Assembly (NCBI RefSeq): GCF_029873635.1
Contig: NC_080417.1
Location: forward strand, 25,988,182-26,052,181
Source of the DNA: Malania oleifera
Taxonomy: Eukaryota > Streptophyta > Magnoliopsida > Santalales > Ximeniaceae
Reading direction: 5' to 3'
Length of the DNA: 64,000 bases
The position numbers and the translations under genes are program-made. Shown one piece after another: positions 36,442 through 46,819 of this stretch; the first letter of the stretch is position 1, and each line of letters starts with the position of its first letter. Under the pieces are notes generated by a model. That model saw only the letters and a program-made list of their open reading frames with translations. It was not told the origin of the DNA and ran no database searches.

Positions 36442-37264
36442 AAAAAAAGACTAAAAAATAAGATGACATTTTTGCATTTTTTTTAAGAAATTTAAAATTA
36501 ACAAATAAATTTTATTTTTTTTCACAAGTGCATGTCCCCCTTATTTAGGGGTAGGCAAGAAAAATCAAAAACAGAACCAAACTACAAAAATAATTTAAAC
36601 CAAATAAAGAAAATCGGTCAATCATTTTTTAAGTTTTATTTCGGTTTACAATTTTTAATTTTTCGGTTATCGATTTGATTTCAGCTTGATCCATTCAATA
36701 ACCATAATTTATTGAACCAAAGCAATATATTATAAATATGTATATATATATATACATATATATTATATTAATTACATATAATATTGTATAAAATTTTAAT
36801 AATTTAAAAGAAAAAAATTGAATTGATCTAAGATTCATGCTTAAATTTTTTTAAAATACTTTAAATTTATATGTTTATTATTATGAAAAAGTCATTTGTA
36901 GTGACTTTAAAATTTTAAATTATATTTAATAGTCTCGTTCAGTTAAGTATTGGATATTGGTCTAAAAATCGACTAACTGTTTCTAAATGATTCGATTCCT
37001 ATTTGCATTTTCTAGCAAATCGAACTTCGGTTCACTTAATGATTCGGGAGTAATGATTCTGTTAATTGAACAATACCCACCCCAATATATATCCTCCATT
37101 ATTGATATTTACTATATATAAACTTACATAAATTTTGAATTTATAATTCTTTACCCTAAGCAAAATAATGTAAAGTAGATCTTCCTGCGCGAAGCTCAGG
37201 AAGATACTTGGCCGTTTATAATGCAAGTTTATATTTACATAAACTTGCAAATGACCAAACTATC
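36442..37264. promoter_or_regulatory. AT-rich upstream region of the PPR gene
   Basis: No coding signal; TATA-like runs occur near 36735-36770. Two perfect inverted repeats lie close to the gene start: CTTCCTG/CAGGAAG (37181-37203) and an 11-bp stem TGCAAGTTTAT/ATAAACTTGCA with a 6-nt loop (37222-37249). CCTGCGCGAAGCTC occurs at 37184-37197 and again inside the CDS at 37299-37312. Confidence 0.45.
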
Positions 37265-39277
37265 ATGTTCTTTTCTCTCAAATACTTGCCCATTGGTTCC
37301 TGCGCGAAGCTCTTCCTGTTTTCCTTCCACTCGCTACAGAATGCTTTTCCTCCGAAGGCCACAGCCTTCAAATTCAAATCTCCCTCTCACAAGACCTTCC
37401 ATTTCCTCCTCGAAAAATGCTCCACCATGAGAGAACTCAAGTTACTCCACACCCAGATCATCCTTCATGGACTTACCAATGAAAACATCACAATGGGCAA
37501 GTTAATTGCTTTCTGTGCCGTAGCAGACACCGGCGATCTCCAGTATGCGCAGCATGTATTCGATAAAATGCCTGAACCAAATAAATTTATGTATAATAGT
37601 TTGATAAGAGGCTACTCGAACAGCCAAGAACCAACAAAGGCCATTGTCCTTTGCCGCCAAATGATCTGTTCTGGCCATTTGCCTAACGAATTTACTCTCC
37701 CTTTTGTTCTCAAGGCTTGTTCTTGTAAATCGGCATATTGGGAAGCAGTGGTTGTTCACGGGCAGGCCATCAGGTTGGGTATTGGATCCCAAGTCTGTAT
37801 GCAAAATGCTCTTATCAATGCTTATATCGCTTGTGGGTTGATTGGGTGTGCCAGGCAATTGTTTGATGATATTCTTGACAGGACATTGGTTTCTTGGAAT
37901 TCAATGATTGGTGGGTATTCTAGAACTGGCCGTGACAAGGATGCATTTGTGCTCTTTTGGGAGATGAGAGAACTGGGGCTCGAACCAGATGAGTTCACCT
38001 TGGTTAATCTTCTCTCTGTTTGTTCACAAACATGCCATTTAAAATTTGGAAGATACTTGCATACTTATATTGAGGTTACTGGTGTTAAGGCCGATACATA
38101 CGTAAGAAATGCTCTTGTTGACATGTATGCCAAGTGTGGGCAATTGTACTCAGCGCAAACAATTTTTGACCGAATGCCTGATAGAAATGTGGTTTCATGG
38201 ACTTCCATGGTTTCCGCATATGCTGATAATGGACTCATTGATTCAGCTTGGCAGGTTTTTTACCAGATGCCTGTGAAGAATGTAGTTTCTTGGAACGCTA
38301 TGATTTCTTGTCTTGTGCGGGAAGGTCGATGCAGGGATGCTTTGGATCTCTTCTCAAAGATGAATATTTCAAGAGTTTTTCCTGATGAAACTACTCTTGT
38401 TAGTGTTCTTTCAGCCTGTAGTCATCTCGGTGATCTGATCACGGGAAGGAAAACCCATAATTACCTTTTCAGCAGCAACGTAAGCCCTGGTATTACATTA
38501 TATAATTCTCTTATAGACATGTATGCAAAATGTGGCCGAATTGAAACTGCCTTGGAAATCTTTTCTGAGATGCCAGAGAAGAACTTGATCTCGTGGAACA
38601 TTATTATTGGTGCATTGGCATTACATGGACATGGATATAAAGCAATTGAGCTCTTCGAAAATATGCAAGCCATTGGGGTCCGGCCCGATGAGATTACCTT
38701 CACAGGATTGCTTTCTGCTTGTAGTCACAGTGGTCTTGTGAAAATGGGACGACATTACTTTGATCAGATGAGTCGTATTTACAATGTTTCATGTGAAATT
38801 GAGCACTATGCTTGCATGGTTGACTTACTTGGACGAGGGGGTCTTTTGAGAGAAGCTATTAAGCTAATTGGGGGGATGCCTATGAAGCCTGATCATGTGG
38901 TTTGGGGTGCTTTACTTGCTGCTTGTAGGATTCATGCCAATTTAGAAATTGGGAAGCAAATTTTAAAGCAGATCTTGGAGTTGAAGCCCTTTAATGGAGG
39001 CCTTTATGTGCTTATGTCTAACATATATTGTGAAGCTCAGAGATGGGAAGATGTTAAGAAGATTAGGATATTGATGAAGGATCAGGGGATCAAAAAGAGT
39101 ACAGCCATCAGCTTGATTGAGATTGATGGCCATGTTCATGAATTCATGGTTGAAGACAAAAGAAATGCTATATCAACCAGAATTTACATGATGCTTGATC
39201 AATTAACAGATCATTTGAGATCAATAGGGTATCAATGTAAATTTTCGAGCATGTTTTTGGATGTGGAGGGAATTTAA
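37265..39277 (+). CDS. Pentatricopeptide repeat protein, PLS class with E/E+ domain (670 aa)
   Basis: Such proteins bind specific RNA in mitochondria or plastids and usually direct C-to-U editing. The frame is open from 37208, but that codon is TTG; the first in-frame ATG is 37265. The N-terminus MFFSLKYLPIGSCAKLFLF is rich in Ser, Phe and Lys and lacks acidic residues, as organelle-targeting peptides do. From about residue 85 there are roughly 13 PPR motifs (P, L and S types), for example TLVSWNSMIGGYSRTG, NVVSWNAMISC and GITLYNSLIDMYAKCG. An E/E+ region begins at VWGALLAACRIH (about residue 545) and ends near the C-terminus. There is no DYW deaminase domain, so editing would need a partner supplying it. 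It is intact, intronless and surrounded by retroelements. The exact orthologue is not identified. Confidence 0.92.
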   Translation: MFFSLKYLPIGSCAKLFLFSFHSLQNAFPPKATAFKFKSPSHKTFHFLLEKCSTMRELKLLHTQIILHGLTNENITMGKLIAFCAVADTGDLQYAQHVFDKMPEPNKFMYNSLIRGYSNSQEPTKAIVLCRQMICSGHLPNEFTLPFVLKACSCKSAYWEAVVVHGQAIRLGIGSQVCMQNALINAYIACGLIGCARQLFDDILDRTLVSWNSMIGGYSRTGRDKDAFVLFWEMRELGLEPDEFTLVNLLSVCSQTCHLKFGRYLHTYIEVTGVKADTYVRNALVDMYAKCGQLYSAQTIFDRMPDRNVVSWTSMVSAYADNGLIDSAWQVFYQMPVKNVVSWNAMISCLVREGRCRDALDLFSKMNISRVFPDETTLVSVLSACSHLGDLITGRKTHNYLFSSNVSPGITLYNSLIDMYAKCGRIETALEIFSEMPEKNLISWNIIIGALALHGHGYKAIELFENMQAIGVRPDEITFTGLLSACSHSGLVKMGRHYFDQMSRIYNVSCEIEHYACMVDLLGRGGLLREAIKLIGGMPMKPDHVVWGALLAACRIHANLEIGKQILKQILELKPFNGGLYVLMSNIYCEAQRWEDVKKIRILMKDQGIKKSTAISLIEIDGHVHEFMVEDKRNAISTRIYMMLDQLTDHLRSIGYQCKFSSMFLDVEGI

Positions 39278-39931
39278 TGTTCTTTATGTCCTTGTTATAA
39301 TTGTTGTTCTTCTTGTCCCCCCCCCCCCCCAACTCCTAAAACTTCATTTAATTTTAATATATTGTGTAATTTAATAAATTATGATTTTATTTCAGGATGC
39401 TCTTTCTTCAAAGTTGTTAGCATTTGGGAAATTTTGAACATCACATGGGAAAAAATTCCTTCATAAATGAAGTGAAACATGTGGAATCCATTCAACCTTG
39501 CAACTTTGCTCAAAGGCTTTGTGATACCCAATGACAATCATGTTAAAGTCATATATATATTTTTTGAAAATTTCTTTTTTATGGCTTTTAGGCATGAAAA
39601 ACTTGTAGTCAAATGTAGCTTGTGACTCAAAATTTATCAAGTGAAATTATTCATTGTGAAGAGGAACTTGTTTGTTTGCATATTCAAGCTGACTCAAATG
39701 AGCAGGACAAGATAGACATACTCATCACATTATTTGAAATTATATGGAGTAATGATTTGGTGAACTTTTAAGTTGTCAAATTGCTGTAATGGTACCACCC
39801 CCAAAAAAAAAAAAAAATGAAAATACTCAAATAAAGTTGAACCAATTTTTTGAGTTGTGAATTGCTCAAATGAACTCAAGCAAATCATTGCATTCCACTA
39901 TTATTTCTTTATTTCAATTAATTCATATATT
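39278..39931. other. 3' region of the PPR gene and intergenic DNA
   Basis: A C run at about 39319-39330, AT-rich sequence, and no further gene. AATAAATTATG near 39372 is a possible poly(A) signal for the PPR mRNA. Confidence 0.5.
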
Positions 39932-40388
39932 GGAGGGAGTAGATTTTTAGATAAATCATTGGTATAGAGAAGGGAACAAAGTGGCAGATGCCTTGGCTCG
40001 ACAAGGTGCTATGGGGAGGAATAGTTTGTTTATAAATAGTAGTCAGCTCTCTAGAGTTAGCAATGTTTTGTATAAATTGGAGAAAATGGGTACGGCTTAT
40101 ATGAGGTATGTTTAGCTGTTTTCCTTTTGGTTTTATCTTACGTCCTATGTTGTTTATATTTTGTTTTGTTTTGTTGTGTGAGATTTGTTTTGTAGGTCTT
40201 GTTTTGTTTTGTTTTGTTTTGTCTTGTATTCCAGTTTTTGGCTAGATGTTGATGTTGTTCTTTGGGAGATTTTTAACGAGTTGTCTTTTGTTATCTCCCA
40301 TTGATTGTCTTGTAATCACGGTATTCCTCTGCTAAAAGTGAGGGGTTATCAATAAATAAAGGAAGGTACCGCCCTTCTTAAAAAAATA
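39932..40388 (+). mobile_element. 5'-truncated LINE (LINE 2) 3' end
   Basis: It starts inside the RNase H C-terminus (WYREGNKVADALARQGAM near 39960-40015), runs through a TTTTG-rich 3' UTR, carries the GTAATCACGGTATTCCTC / AAAAGTGAGGGG / AATAAATAAAGG / GGTACCGCCCTTC motif, and ends in an A-run. The 5' truncation is the usual product of incomplete reverse transcription. Confidence 0.75.
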
Positions 40389-42118
40389 TATATATATAGT
40401 TGGTCAAATGATGACCTTATTTCAGGTGAAATATAACAGATGGTGAGTTTGCCTCCCCCCCCCCCCCTCCCCCCCTTCAAATGGACTTCTCCTTTTTTGA
40501 ATAAAATTTGGGTACAACATGTTTGATAAAGAGTTTCTTAAGCTTTCAGAAGGCTAAATTTTAGCTTTTTTTATGGAGCTTCTAAATACTATGGATTTGA
40601 ACCCTTTAGAGATAGAACTTGATTTTATTTGTATGAGGATATTCTACCTAATTACATTTTTTTTTTTGTAAAATATACCAAAACTATCCAAACATTATTA
40701 TGCCTACTAAAGTGGCATATTTGTTTCAATAGATTCCAATATTTTAGATAGATAGTCTTAACTATTTCGTTAAACACTCAACATTAGCATTTTCTTTACT
40801 ACAAACCATTTTTCACTTGGGAACCAAATAACTATTATAGAATCCTAAATCAAAATTTTCATCAACCCCCTTTTTAAGGCATTTTTTCATCAGCCATGTT
40901 GATAGTCATTTTTTGACAAAACAAAATTCATCCCAAATGAAGATATTAAAAATCAACGAAAAGAAGAAAAAAACAAAAGTTTTTGCTAGGAGGTTGATCA
41001 ACCACTTTGGGTGCGGCCTTACCTCCATAATCATTGCATGGTGCTTCCCATAAGCAATCAATCGGCTCTTTCAAGCAATAGATTGACCCCTGACAATTTT
41101 TTAATTTTTCAATTGTTTGTATATAATTAGTTGAGGATTTTGGGCTTGCCAAGTACCCCCAATGATGTCACATGTCAACCTCCAACATTGGTAGTTACTG
41201 GTTTGTAGTTATTGGAAGTTATTTTTTAATTCTAAATTCAAATTTGAAGAGGTCTTTCTCTCTATTCCATTGGAGGTTTATAAAAGGACCTCTTGGGAAA
41301 AAGATTAGGACATGTCCAAGTAGAGGCAAGATCAGGCTTTCAAAGTCTTTCATGAGATCAAAAAGGGATTTTTATTCAAAGAAGGAAAAGAGAGAAAATC
41401 ACACATCTTTTCCTTTAAAAGGGGAATCGAGGTGTGATTTGAAATAAGGTACCTTCCACTTGATCTATAGTGGATTATTCTTCAATAAGATTAGTTACTA
41501 AATCTCTACTTTGTTTTTTTCTACTTATTTCATGAGTTTTGGTATGTTGGGGCATGTTGACGGTTATTTGAATATTGTGACCAATGTTTCATGATTTCTC
41601 CATGAATCCATGTTAAAAATGCATCTTAGAAATAGTAGAACGTGTTTTTACTTTGATTGCATAGAAAAAAAAATCATGTTAAGAAGTCAAAATGGCATGA
41701 TTATGTGGAAGTGTGTTTGCATACAGTTGACCGGCCTCCACAAGTGGTCAACTGCAAAATCCCAAAAGTGTTATTTTCCGCACTTTATCTTCATTTTCTC
41801 CAGAATTTCAAGTATTTTTGAGTTTTTATACTTTGGTAGAGTACATTTGATTGAGATTGAATGTCTTTTATTAGAGTTTTTCAAGGTCTCTTCACCAAAA
41901 AAATCAACTTTTTCATCAAGAAAATGAATTTGTGTGATGATTTTATAAAAGCACCGATGCTTTTGCAAAGTTTTCAAAATATTTTGGAGCCATACATCCA
42001 TGATGCATCATTTGAATGTTCTCTAACTTTTTGCAAAATATTAAGGCGGGTTTGTGGTTCTTCCTCTAAAAATCTACACTTTTTAAAATATGTTGTATAG
42101 TTTTCCTTACAAAGAAAC

Positions 42119-42174
<56 letters not shown>

Positions 42175-42900
42175 GATTTAACTTTTTAATGAACCATTTA
42201 TGATGGGATTGTTGAATGAATTAAAAATACTCTTTTCTAAAAAGGTAAATGAGAGATTTCAAATTGAGTTTTATGGTTTTCTTCCCAAAAAAAAAATCAT
42301 GCTAATTCAAGAATTTTCTAAAAAATAACCCCCCCCCCCCCGGTTTTTTTTTTAACATTGAAATTAAAAACTTATTTAGGAACTGCAGATATCTTGATTC
42401 TTCTTTTGTGAATATGCAGTCATTTTACTTTGTAGATCCAACATACCAAAAAAAAATAACCAAAAAGTCTCTTTCTTGCTTTTCTTTATTTTCACATTTT
42501 GTGCATGTTTGTATTTTTATTTTGAATAGGTATTAAGTAATAGAATTTTCATGAGATTAAGTCCTTTGTATGGATCCTACGAAAAACACTTTCAAAGGGG
42601 CTTAAGAGTTGAATTTTTTTTTAATGAATAGACAAAAGAGGAATGATCCTACGACATTATTTTTCAAATCTTTTTAATTTCAAGCATTTCTCTTAGAAAT
42701 TTTCTTTCACAAAAATAGAGATATGCACACAAGGTAAGTGCGGCAACCTTTCACATAATAGATATTTTAGGGTGCTAATTCTTTGAATTCAAATAAAAAA
42801 GGATTTAAAGTATTACCTTCCCTATTCACAAAAGTACTCCCAAATTTAATCTATTTTCAATATATTTTTCTTTACTTTTCCTTCCAAAAATTAAAATATA
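40389..42900. other. Non-coding; possible Tat-type LTR in its right half
   Basis: C runs occur at about 40457-40480 and 42329-42340, and (AT)n at 42123-42168. A TATA-like GTTTATAAAAGGA near 41275 and the word GTGGTGACTC at about 42900, similar to the Tat/Ogre primer-binding site, suggest that 41150-42895 could be a decayed Tat-type LTR. No intact ORF has a recognisable domain. Confidence 0.35.
42123..42168. repeat. (AT)n microsatellite
   Basis: About 22 AT units. Confidence 0.9.
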
Positions 42901-42971
42901 GTGGTGACTCTATTTTCTAGAATAAATAAGCAAGTTAGAGAACCAATGGTTTGGTTGTCTATACTTGTTTG

Positions 42972-43482
42972 TGTTGTAATACGTGGCTCACATGTTAAGT
43001 GGAATGCATGTACAAAGAAAAACATAGTTGAAAACAGAGTTGCGGGCCATGCAGGAGGAAACCGTCGACGGTTTTACCAAGTGCAGAAGAAACAGACGAT
43101 TGTTTTTGTCCTATTATATCAACTATTTGGCCTCTGATTTAAACTGTTGATGGTATGACTAAAACCATCGACGGTTTTGCTCATTTACATAACATTGGTT
43201 TTCAAATTTTGAAATGGGAAGTTGTATAGGTTGGGTTTTGGGAGGAAAACCTTCGGGAGGGTTATATGTACATGTTGTATGTTATAATCTACATGTCTTT
43301 TGGTTAGAAGATGGTAAAAAAATCACCGTTGTTTGCTCTTGTGGCATTTCTGAACCATGTAAATTTTCATGTCATTGTTTTATTGATTTCATATAATCTG
43401 CGCAATTGTGCTTTTCTGTGTATTTCACCATTGGTTGTTGCGTTATAAGATCATTTGTTTCCGTTGCACATTCATTTGCACA
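42972..43482 (+). repeat. 5' LTR of a copia element (511 bp)
   Basis: It begins TGTTGTAATACGTGG and ends CATTTGCACA, 5 bp before a primer-binding site. It carries AACCGTCGACGGTTTT near 43061 and an AAACCATCGACGGTTTT copy near 43165, followed by a TATA-like TTATATGTA near 43261. The left end is inferred from the TG and the size, so it is less certain than the right. Confidence 0.6.
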
Positions 43483-43487
43483 AAAAA

Positions 43488-43500
43488 TTGGTATTAAAGC
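43488..43500 (+). other. Primer-binding site of the copia element
   Basis: TTGGTATTAAAGC is a decayed TTGGTATCAGAGC (methionine tRNA) site, placed between the LTR and gag. Confidence 0.65.
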
Positions 43501-43919
43501 ATTAGGTTATAATGGCTTTTGGAATTTTTTCTACAAAGTTCGATGTTATTATGTTCGAGAACGGGAAATTTGGGCCTATGGCAGAGAAGGATTAAGAATC
43601 TATTAGTGCAACAAGGTATGATGAAGGCATTATACAAAGGTCAACCAGAAGGCATGAATGAAAAAAGTTGGAAGGAATTGGAAGTAAAGGCTATGTTGAC
43701 TATCAGGCTTTGTCTGGCTTATAAGTGTTGTATCACGTCATGGATAAGGAATCTTTGGCGGAAATTTGGCAGAAATTGGAAAGTCAGTATATGTCAAAGT
43801 CTTTATCGAACAAGTTGTATCTTAAGAAAAGATTGTATTGGCTTACGACGGTGGAGGGTTCGTATTTGAACCAACACATCAATGTATTCAATCAAATAAT
43901 CAGTGATTTGATGCGGGTT

Positions 43920-46311
43920 TGAAATTAAGAATAGCTTCCCAAGAGGGGGGGTGAATTGGCTTTTAAAACTTTCTTTTAACTTCTTTTAAGAATCCTTAAC
44001 TTTTTTAAACACTTAACCAATTCTTTAACTTATTTGTTAATTTCACCAATCACACAACAACTTAATTAAACAACCAATCAATTAAATGCAATCTTCAAAC
44101 CAAGCAATCAATTTATTTTCCAAGTATAAGTCAAACAACAAACAACCAAACCAAGATATAAAGTATTCAGCACTTTGGTAATATAACAACTCAAGATGGC
44201 TGTTTGTTTATATTTGCCAAATTTGAACCAAGCCCTGTAATAAATGAAAATTTATGCTTGCTGATGAAAAGCCCTGTATAGATGAATCAAATCACTCTTT
44301 CCAAATATTTAGAACTCAAATAAACTCTTGGTAAATTTATCTTTGAGATGTTAACCAAGTAACGTACTCCTGTAAGGTTTTCGCAAGATATGGTGTAACT
44401 AACGTACTCCCTTTCGGTTTCCGCAACCCAAATCAAAATTAAACCTTAAGTTTGTTTGATTTCCAAATATATGTAGTTTATATGATTTTCAAATTTAAAA
44501 CATCCACACAATTTAAATATACTGAAAATAAAGAGTAAGGGAAAGAGAGAATGAGATAGAGATTTTTACGAGGTTCGGCTTATACCCAGCCTACGTCCTC
44601 GCCTTTGGCAAACCACCAAAGGATTCACTAGTTCAGTTTCATTGACAGGTGAAACAACGATGATTACCACACTCCTTGGTTAAGACTAGAGCCCGCCTTC
44701 TCCAAACGATATTCCCTCGTTCGGTCATTCCTTACATAGGCTAGAGTCCGCCTCTCTAAGCAATGTCCCCTTACTTAGCCAACTATCCAAATGACCCTTG
44801 GAATGTCAAAGAACTATAAGAAACACAAGATAAGATTTGCATACAAGTATACTCTCTCAAAGAGCAAGTTAGTACAATTTCAGCACAATATACTTTGAAT
44901 GTAAAATACCAATATGAAATACAATGAAGCTCAAGTGTAGAATTCACCAATATCCTTCTTAGAAGAGGATTAGAAGTAGGAATTCAAAGGAGGAATAATT
45001 AGCACTTCAAGAATTTCTCAGCAAAATAGATTTGCAATGAGTGAGCAAGAGAGCTTTTGGAAGAACAAGAGTGCTTTCAGCTTTACAAGCAGATTTTTCA
45101 ATTTTTGGATGTGTTTTGATTTGCAAAACCATGTATTTATAGGCTTTCAAACTTGTTTCCCTGTTGCAAAAGTTTCCTTTAAGTGTTTCCCAAAATTTTA
45201 GAACGTTTGGAGCTCAAACGGCTATATTTTAAAATATTAGAATTTAAAAAAATTTCCCATTGAACAGTGTTCAATTGACTGAAGTATCGTGGTCAGTCAA
45301 CTAAAGTTTCTTAACCCCTTAAAAATATAGAACTAGATACAGGGTCAGTTGATTGAAATCAGGGTTCAGTCATCTGATGTTGCAAGTTCAGTCGACTGAA
45401 GTCACAAGTTCAGTCATCTGAACTGCTACTGCCCGCTGTATATTCTGTCCAAAAAATCTTCAATTGACTGAACTTAATCTTCAGTCATCTGAAGTCATCT
45501 GTTCAGTCATCTGAAGTCGCACCCGTGAACAGTGTTCAGCTGACTGACAGCAGTGACCTCCTTTCAGTATTTTAGCCATAACTTTTTATGTATAACTCCA
45601 AATTAAGTGTTCTTAGTGTCAAAAGAAAGCTAAGAGAAAATAATAAAACTTTTATGTTCATCACGTTTTAAAATAATTAATTTTTGATAGTGAAAAATAC
45701 ACCTGAATACGGATGTATCAAAATTGACAGCAAACAGAAAAACCCTTTTTGGTGCTTTTTATTCCAAAAATGATTTTAACCCTTTTAAAATAATTTTTGA
45801 CTTTATAAAATTATTTTACAGATATTTTAAAAGGTATTTAGGTCCAAGAAGTTAACCTAAGAGCTTCAAAATATTGCAAACGATATTTTAAACATTTAAA
45901 GTACTTACATGAAAATTTCTAAAACTTTTCTCATTCTAGGTTCTTGAGTCTTCGTGTTTTGTTTCTTCAAGCTTCAAGCTTTCATATTCTTTGAGCTTTC
46001 TCACTTTGCTTTTCTTTGGCTTTATGGACTTTAATATTAAACCTTGGCTTTCAACAATTCATTCATGTCTTCATATTCTTCAAGGGTTAATATATTATCT
46101 TTAAATCCATGCTTGAACTCTTTTAAGCTTCATTTGATCCTCTTGAGCACTTTGACCTTGCTTTCATCATATTTGATCCTTGTGGGCACTTTAACGTTGC
46201 TTTCTCATATATGAGCCCTGAAACAACATTACTCACACAAATATGTTAAATTTCACTTGTTTGTTAGCATCAAAACAAGATAAGAAGATTTTAAGCCTTG
46301 TAAGGCCAACA
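43920..46311 (-). mobile_element. Solo LTR of a SIRE-like copia element (2392 bp)
   Basis: On the plus strand it starts TGAAATTAAGAATAG and ends AAGGCCAACA, and it is flanked by the perfect direct repeat GGGTT (43915-43919 and 46312-46316). On its own (minus) strand it starts TGTTGGCC, has a palindrome array (45545 to 45260), a TATA box (CCTATAAATA at 45133-45142), the GAGGACGTAGGC...GCCGAACCTCGT block, and ATTCACCCCCCCTCTTGG near its end. There is no internal domain: it is the product of LTR-LTR recombination. Confidence 0.88.
45260..45545. repeat. Palindrome array (TTCAGTCGACTGAA) in solo LTR
   Basis: About nine copies or half-copies of TCAGTCGACTGA, TCAGTCATCTGA or TCAATTGACTGA lie in under 300 bp, directly upstream (minus strand) of the TATA box. 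Confidence 0.8.
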
Positions 46312-46456
46312 GGGTTGATGTGAAATTCGAGGAAGAAGACAAGGCATTGATGCTATTGAATTCCCTACATGCGTTTCATACATATGAAAATTTGGTTATG
46401 ACTCCAACATAGGGAAAAGAAACCCTGAATTTGGAAGAAGTAACAAGCGCTCTACT

Positions 46457-46819
46457 TGTGACGACCTAAAAATTTCTACAATATTTATTATTATTATAAT
46501 TATTTTTTTATTTTTAAAATACATAAAACTCTGATACCATATATAAACCACCCGACCCCCGAGTGGGGTACCGGGTACAACTTTCCATAAGCTAAATTAC
46601 AACACAGCGGAAGCATAATATACATAAATCCCATATACAATATCAGAGTACTAATACCATCATAATACAAAAGTATCTCTCTCCCAAAATCACCTATACA
46701 ACCCAAGATACATAAAACATATCCATGCACACGTAAATAGAAGTGTATCACTAGCACTAACTTCAACCCCAAAACCACTAATCCTGCTCGGAGCTCTCTA
46801 AGCTCGTTGTTACCTTTAT
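46457..46819 (-). repeat. Gypsy-type LTR end fragment
   Basis: The minus strand ends ...TTTTTAGGTCGTCACA at 46457. It also holds TACCCGGTACCCCACTCGGG and ATATGGTATCAGAG. It was cut on the right by the SIRE-like LTR of element A. Confidence 0.6.

Larger units (their letters stand above)
43512..46457 (+). pseudogene. gag: Copia gag (UBN2-type), split by a solo LTR
   Basis: An ATG at 43512 opens MAFGIFSTKFDVIMFENG. After a frame change, LWQRRIKNLLVQQGMMKALY follows, then EIWQKLESQYMSKSLSNKLY and INVFNQIISDLMRV up to 43919. The reading resumes after the inserted LTR at 46317 with DVKFEEEDKALMLLNSL and ends near 46456, where a gypsy LTR begins. This is the UBN2 gag of Ty1/copia elements. Frameshifts lie near 43565 and 43725. 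The rest of the element is missing. Confidence 0.8.

Noticed and set aside
37502-37858. Minus-strand ORF inside the PPR gene
   Set aside because: It is an antisense shadow of the PPR coding sequence.
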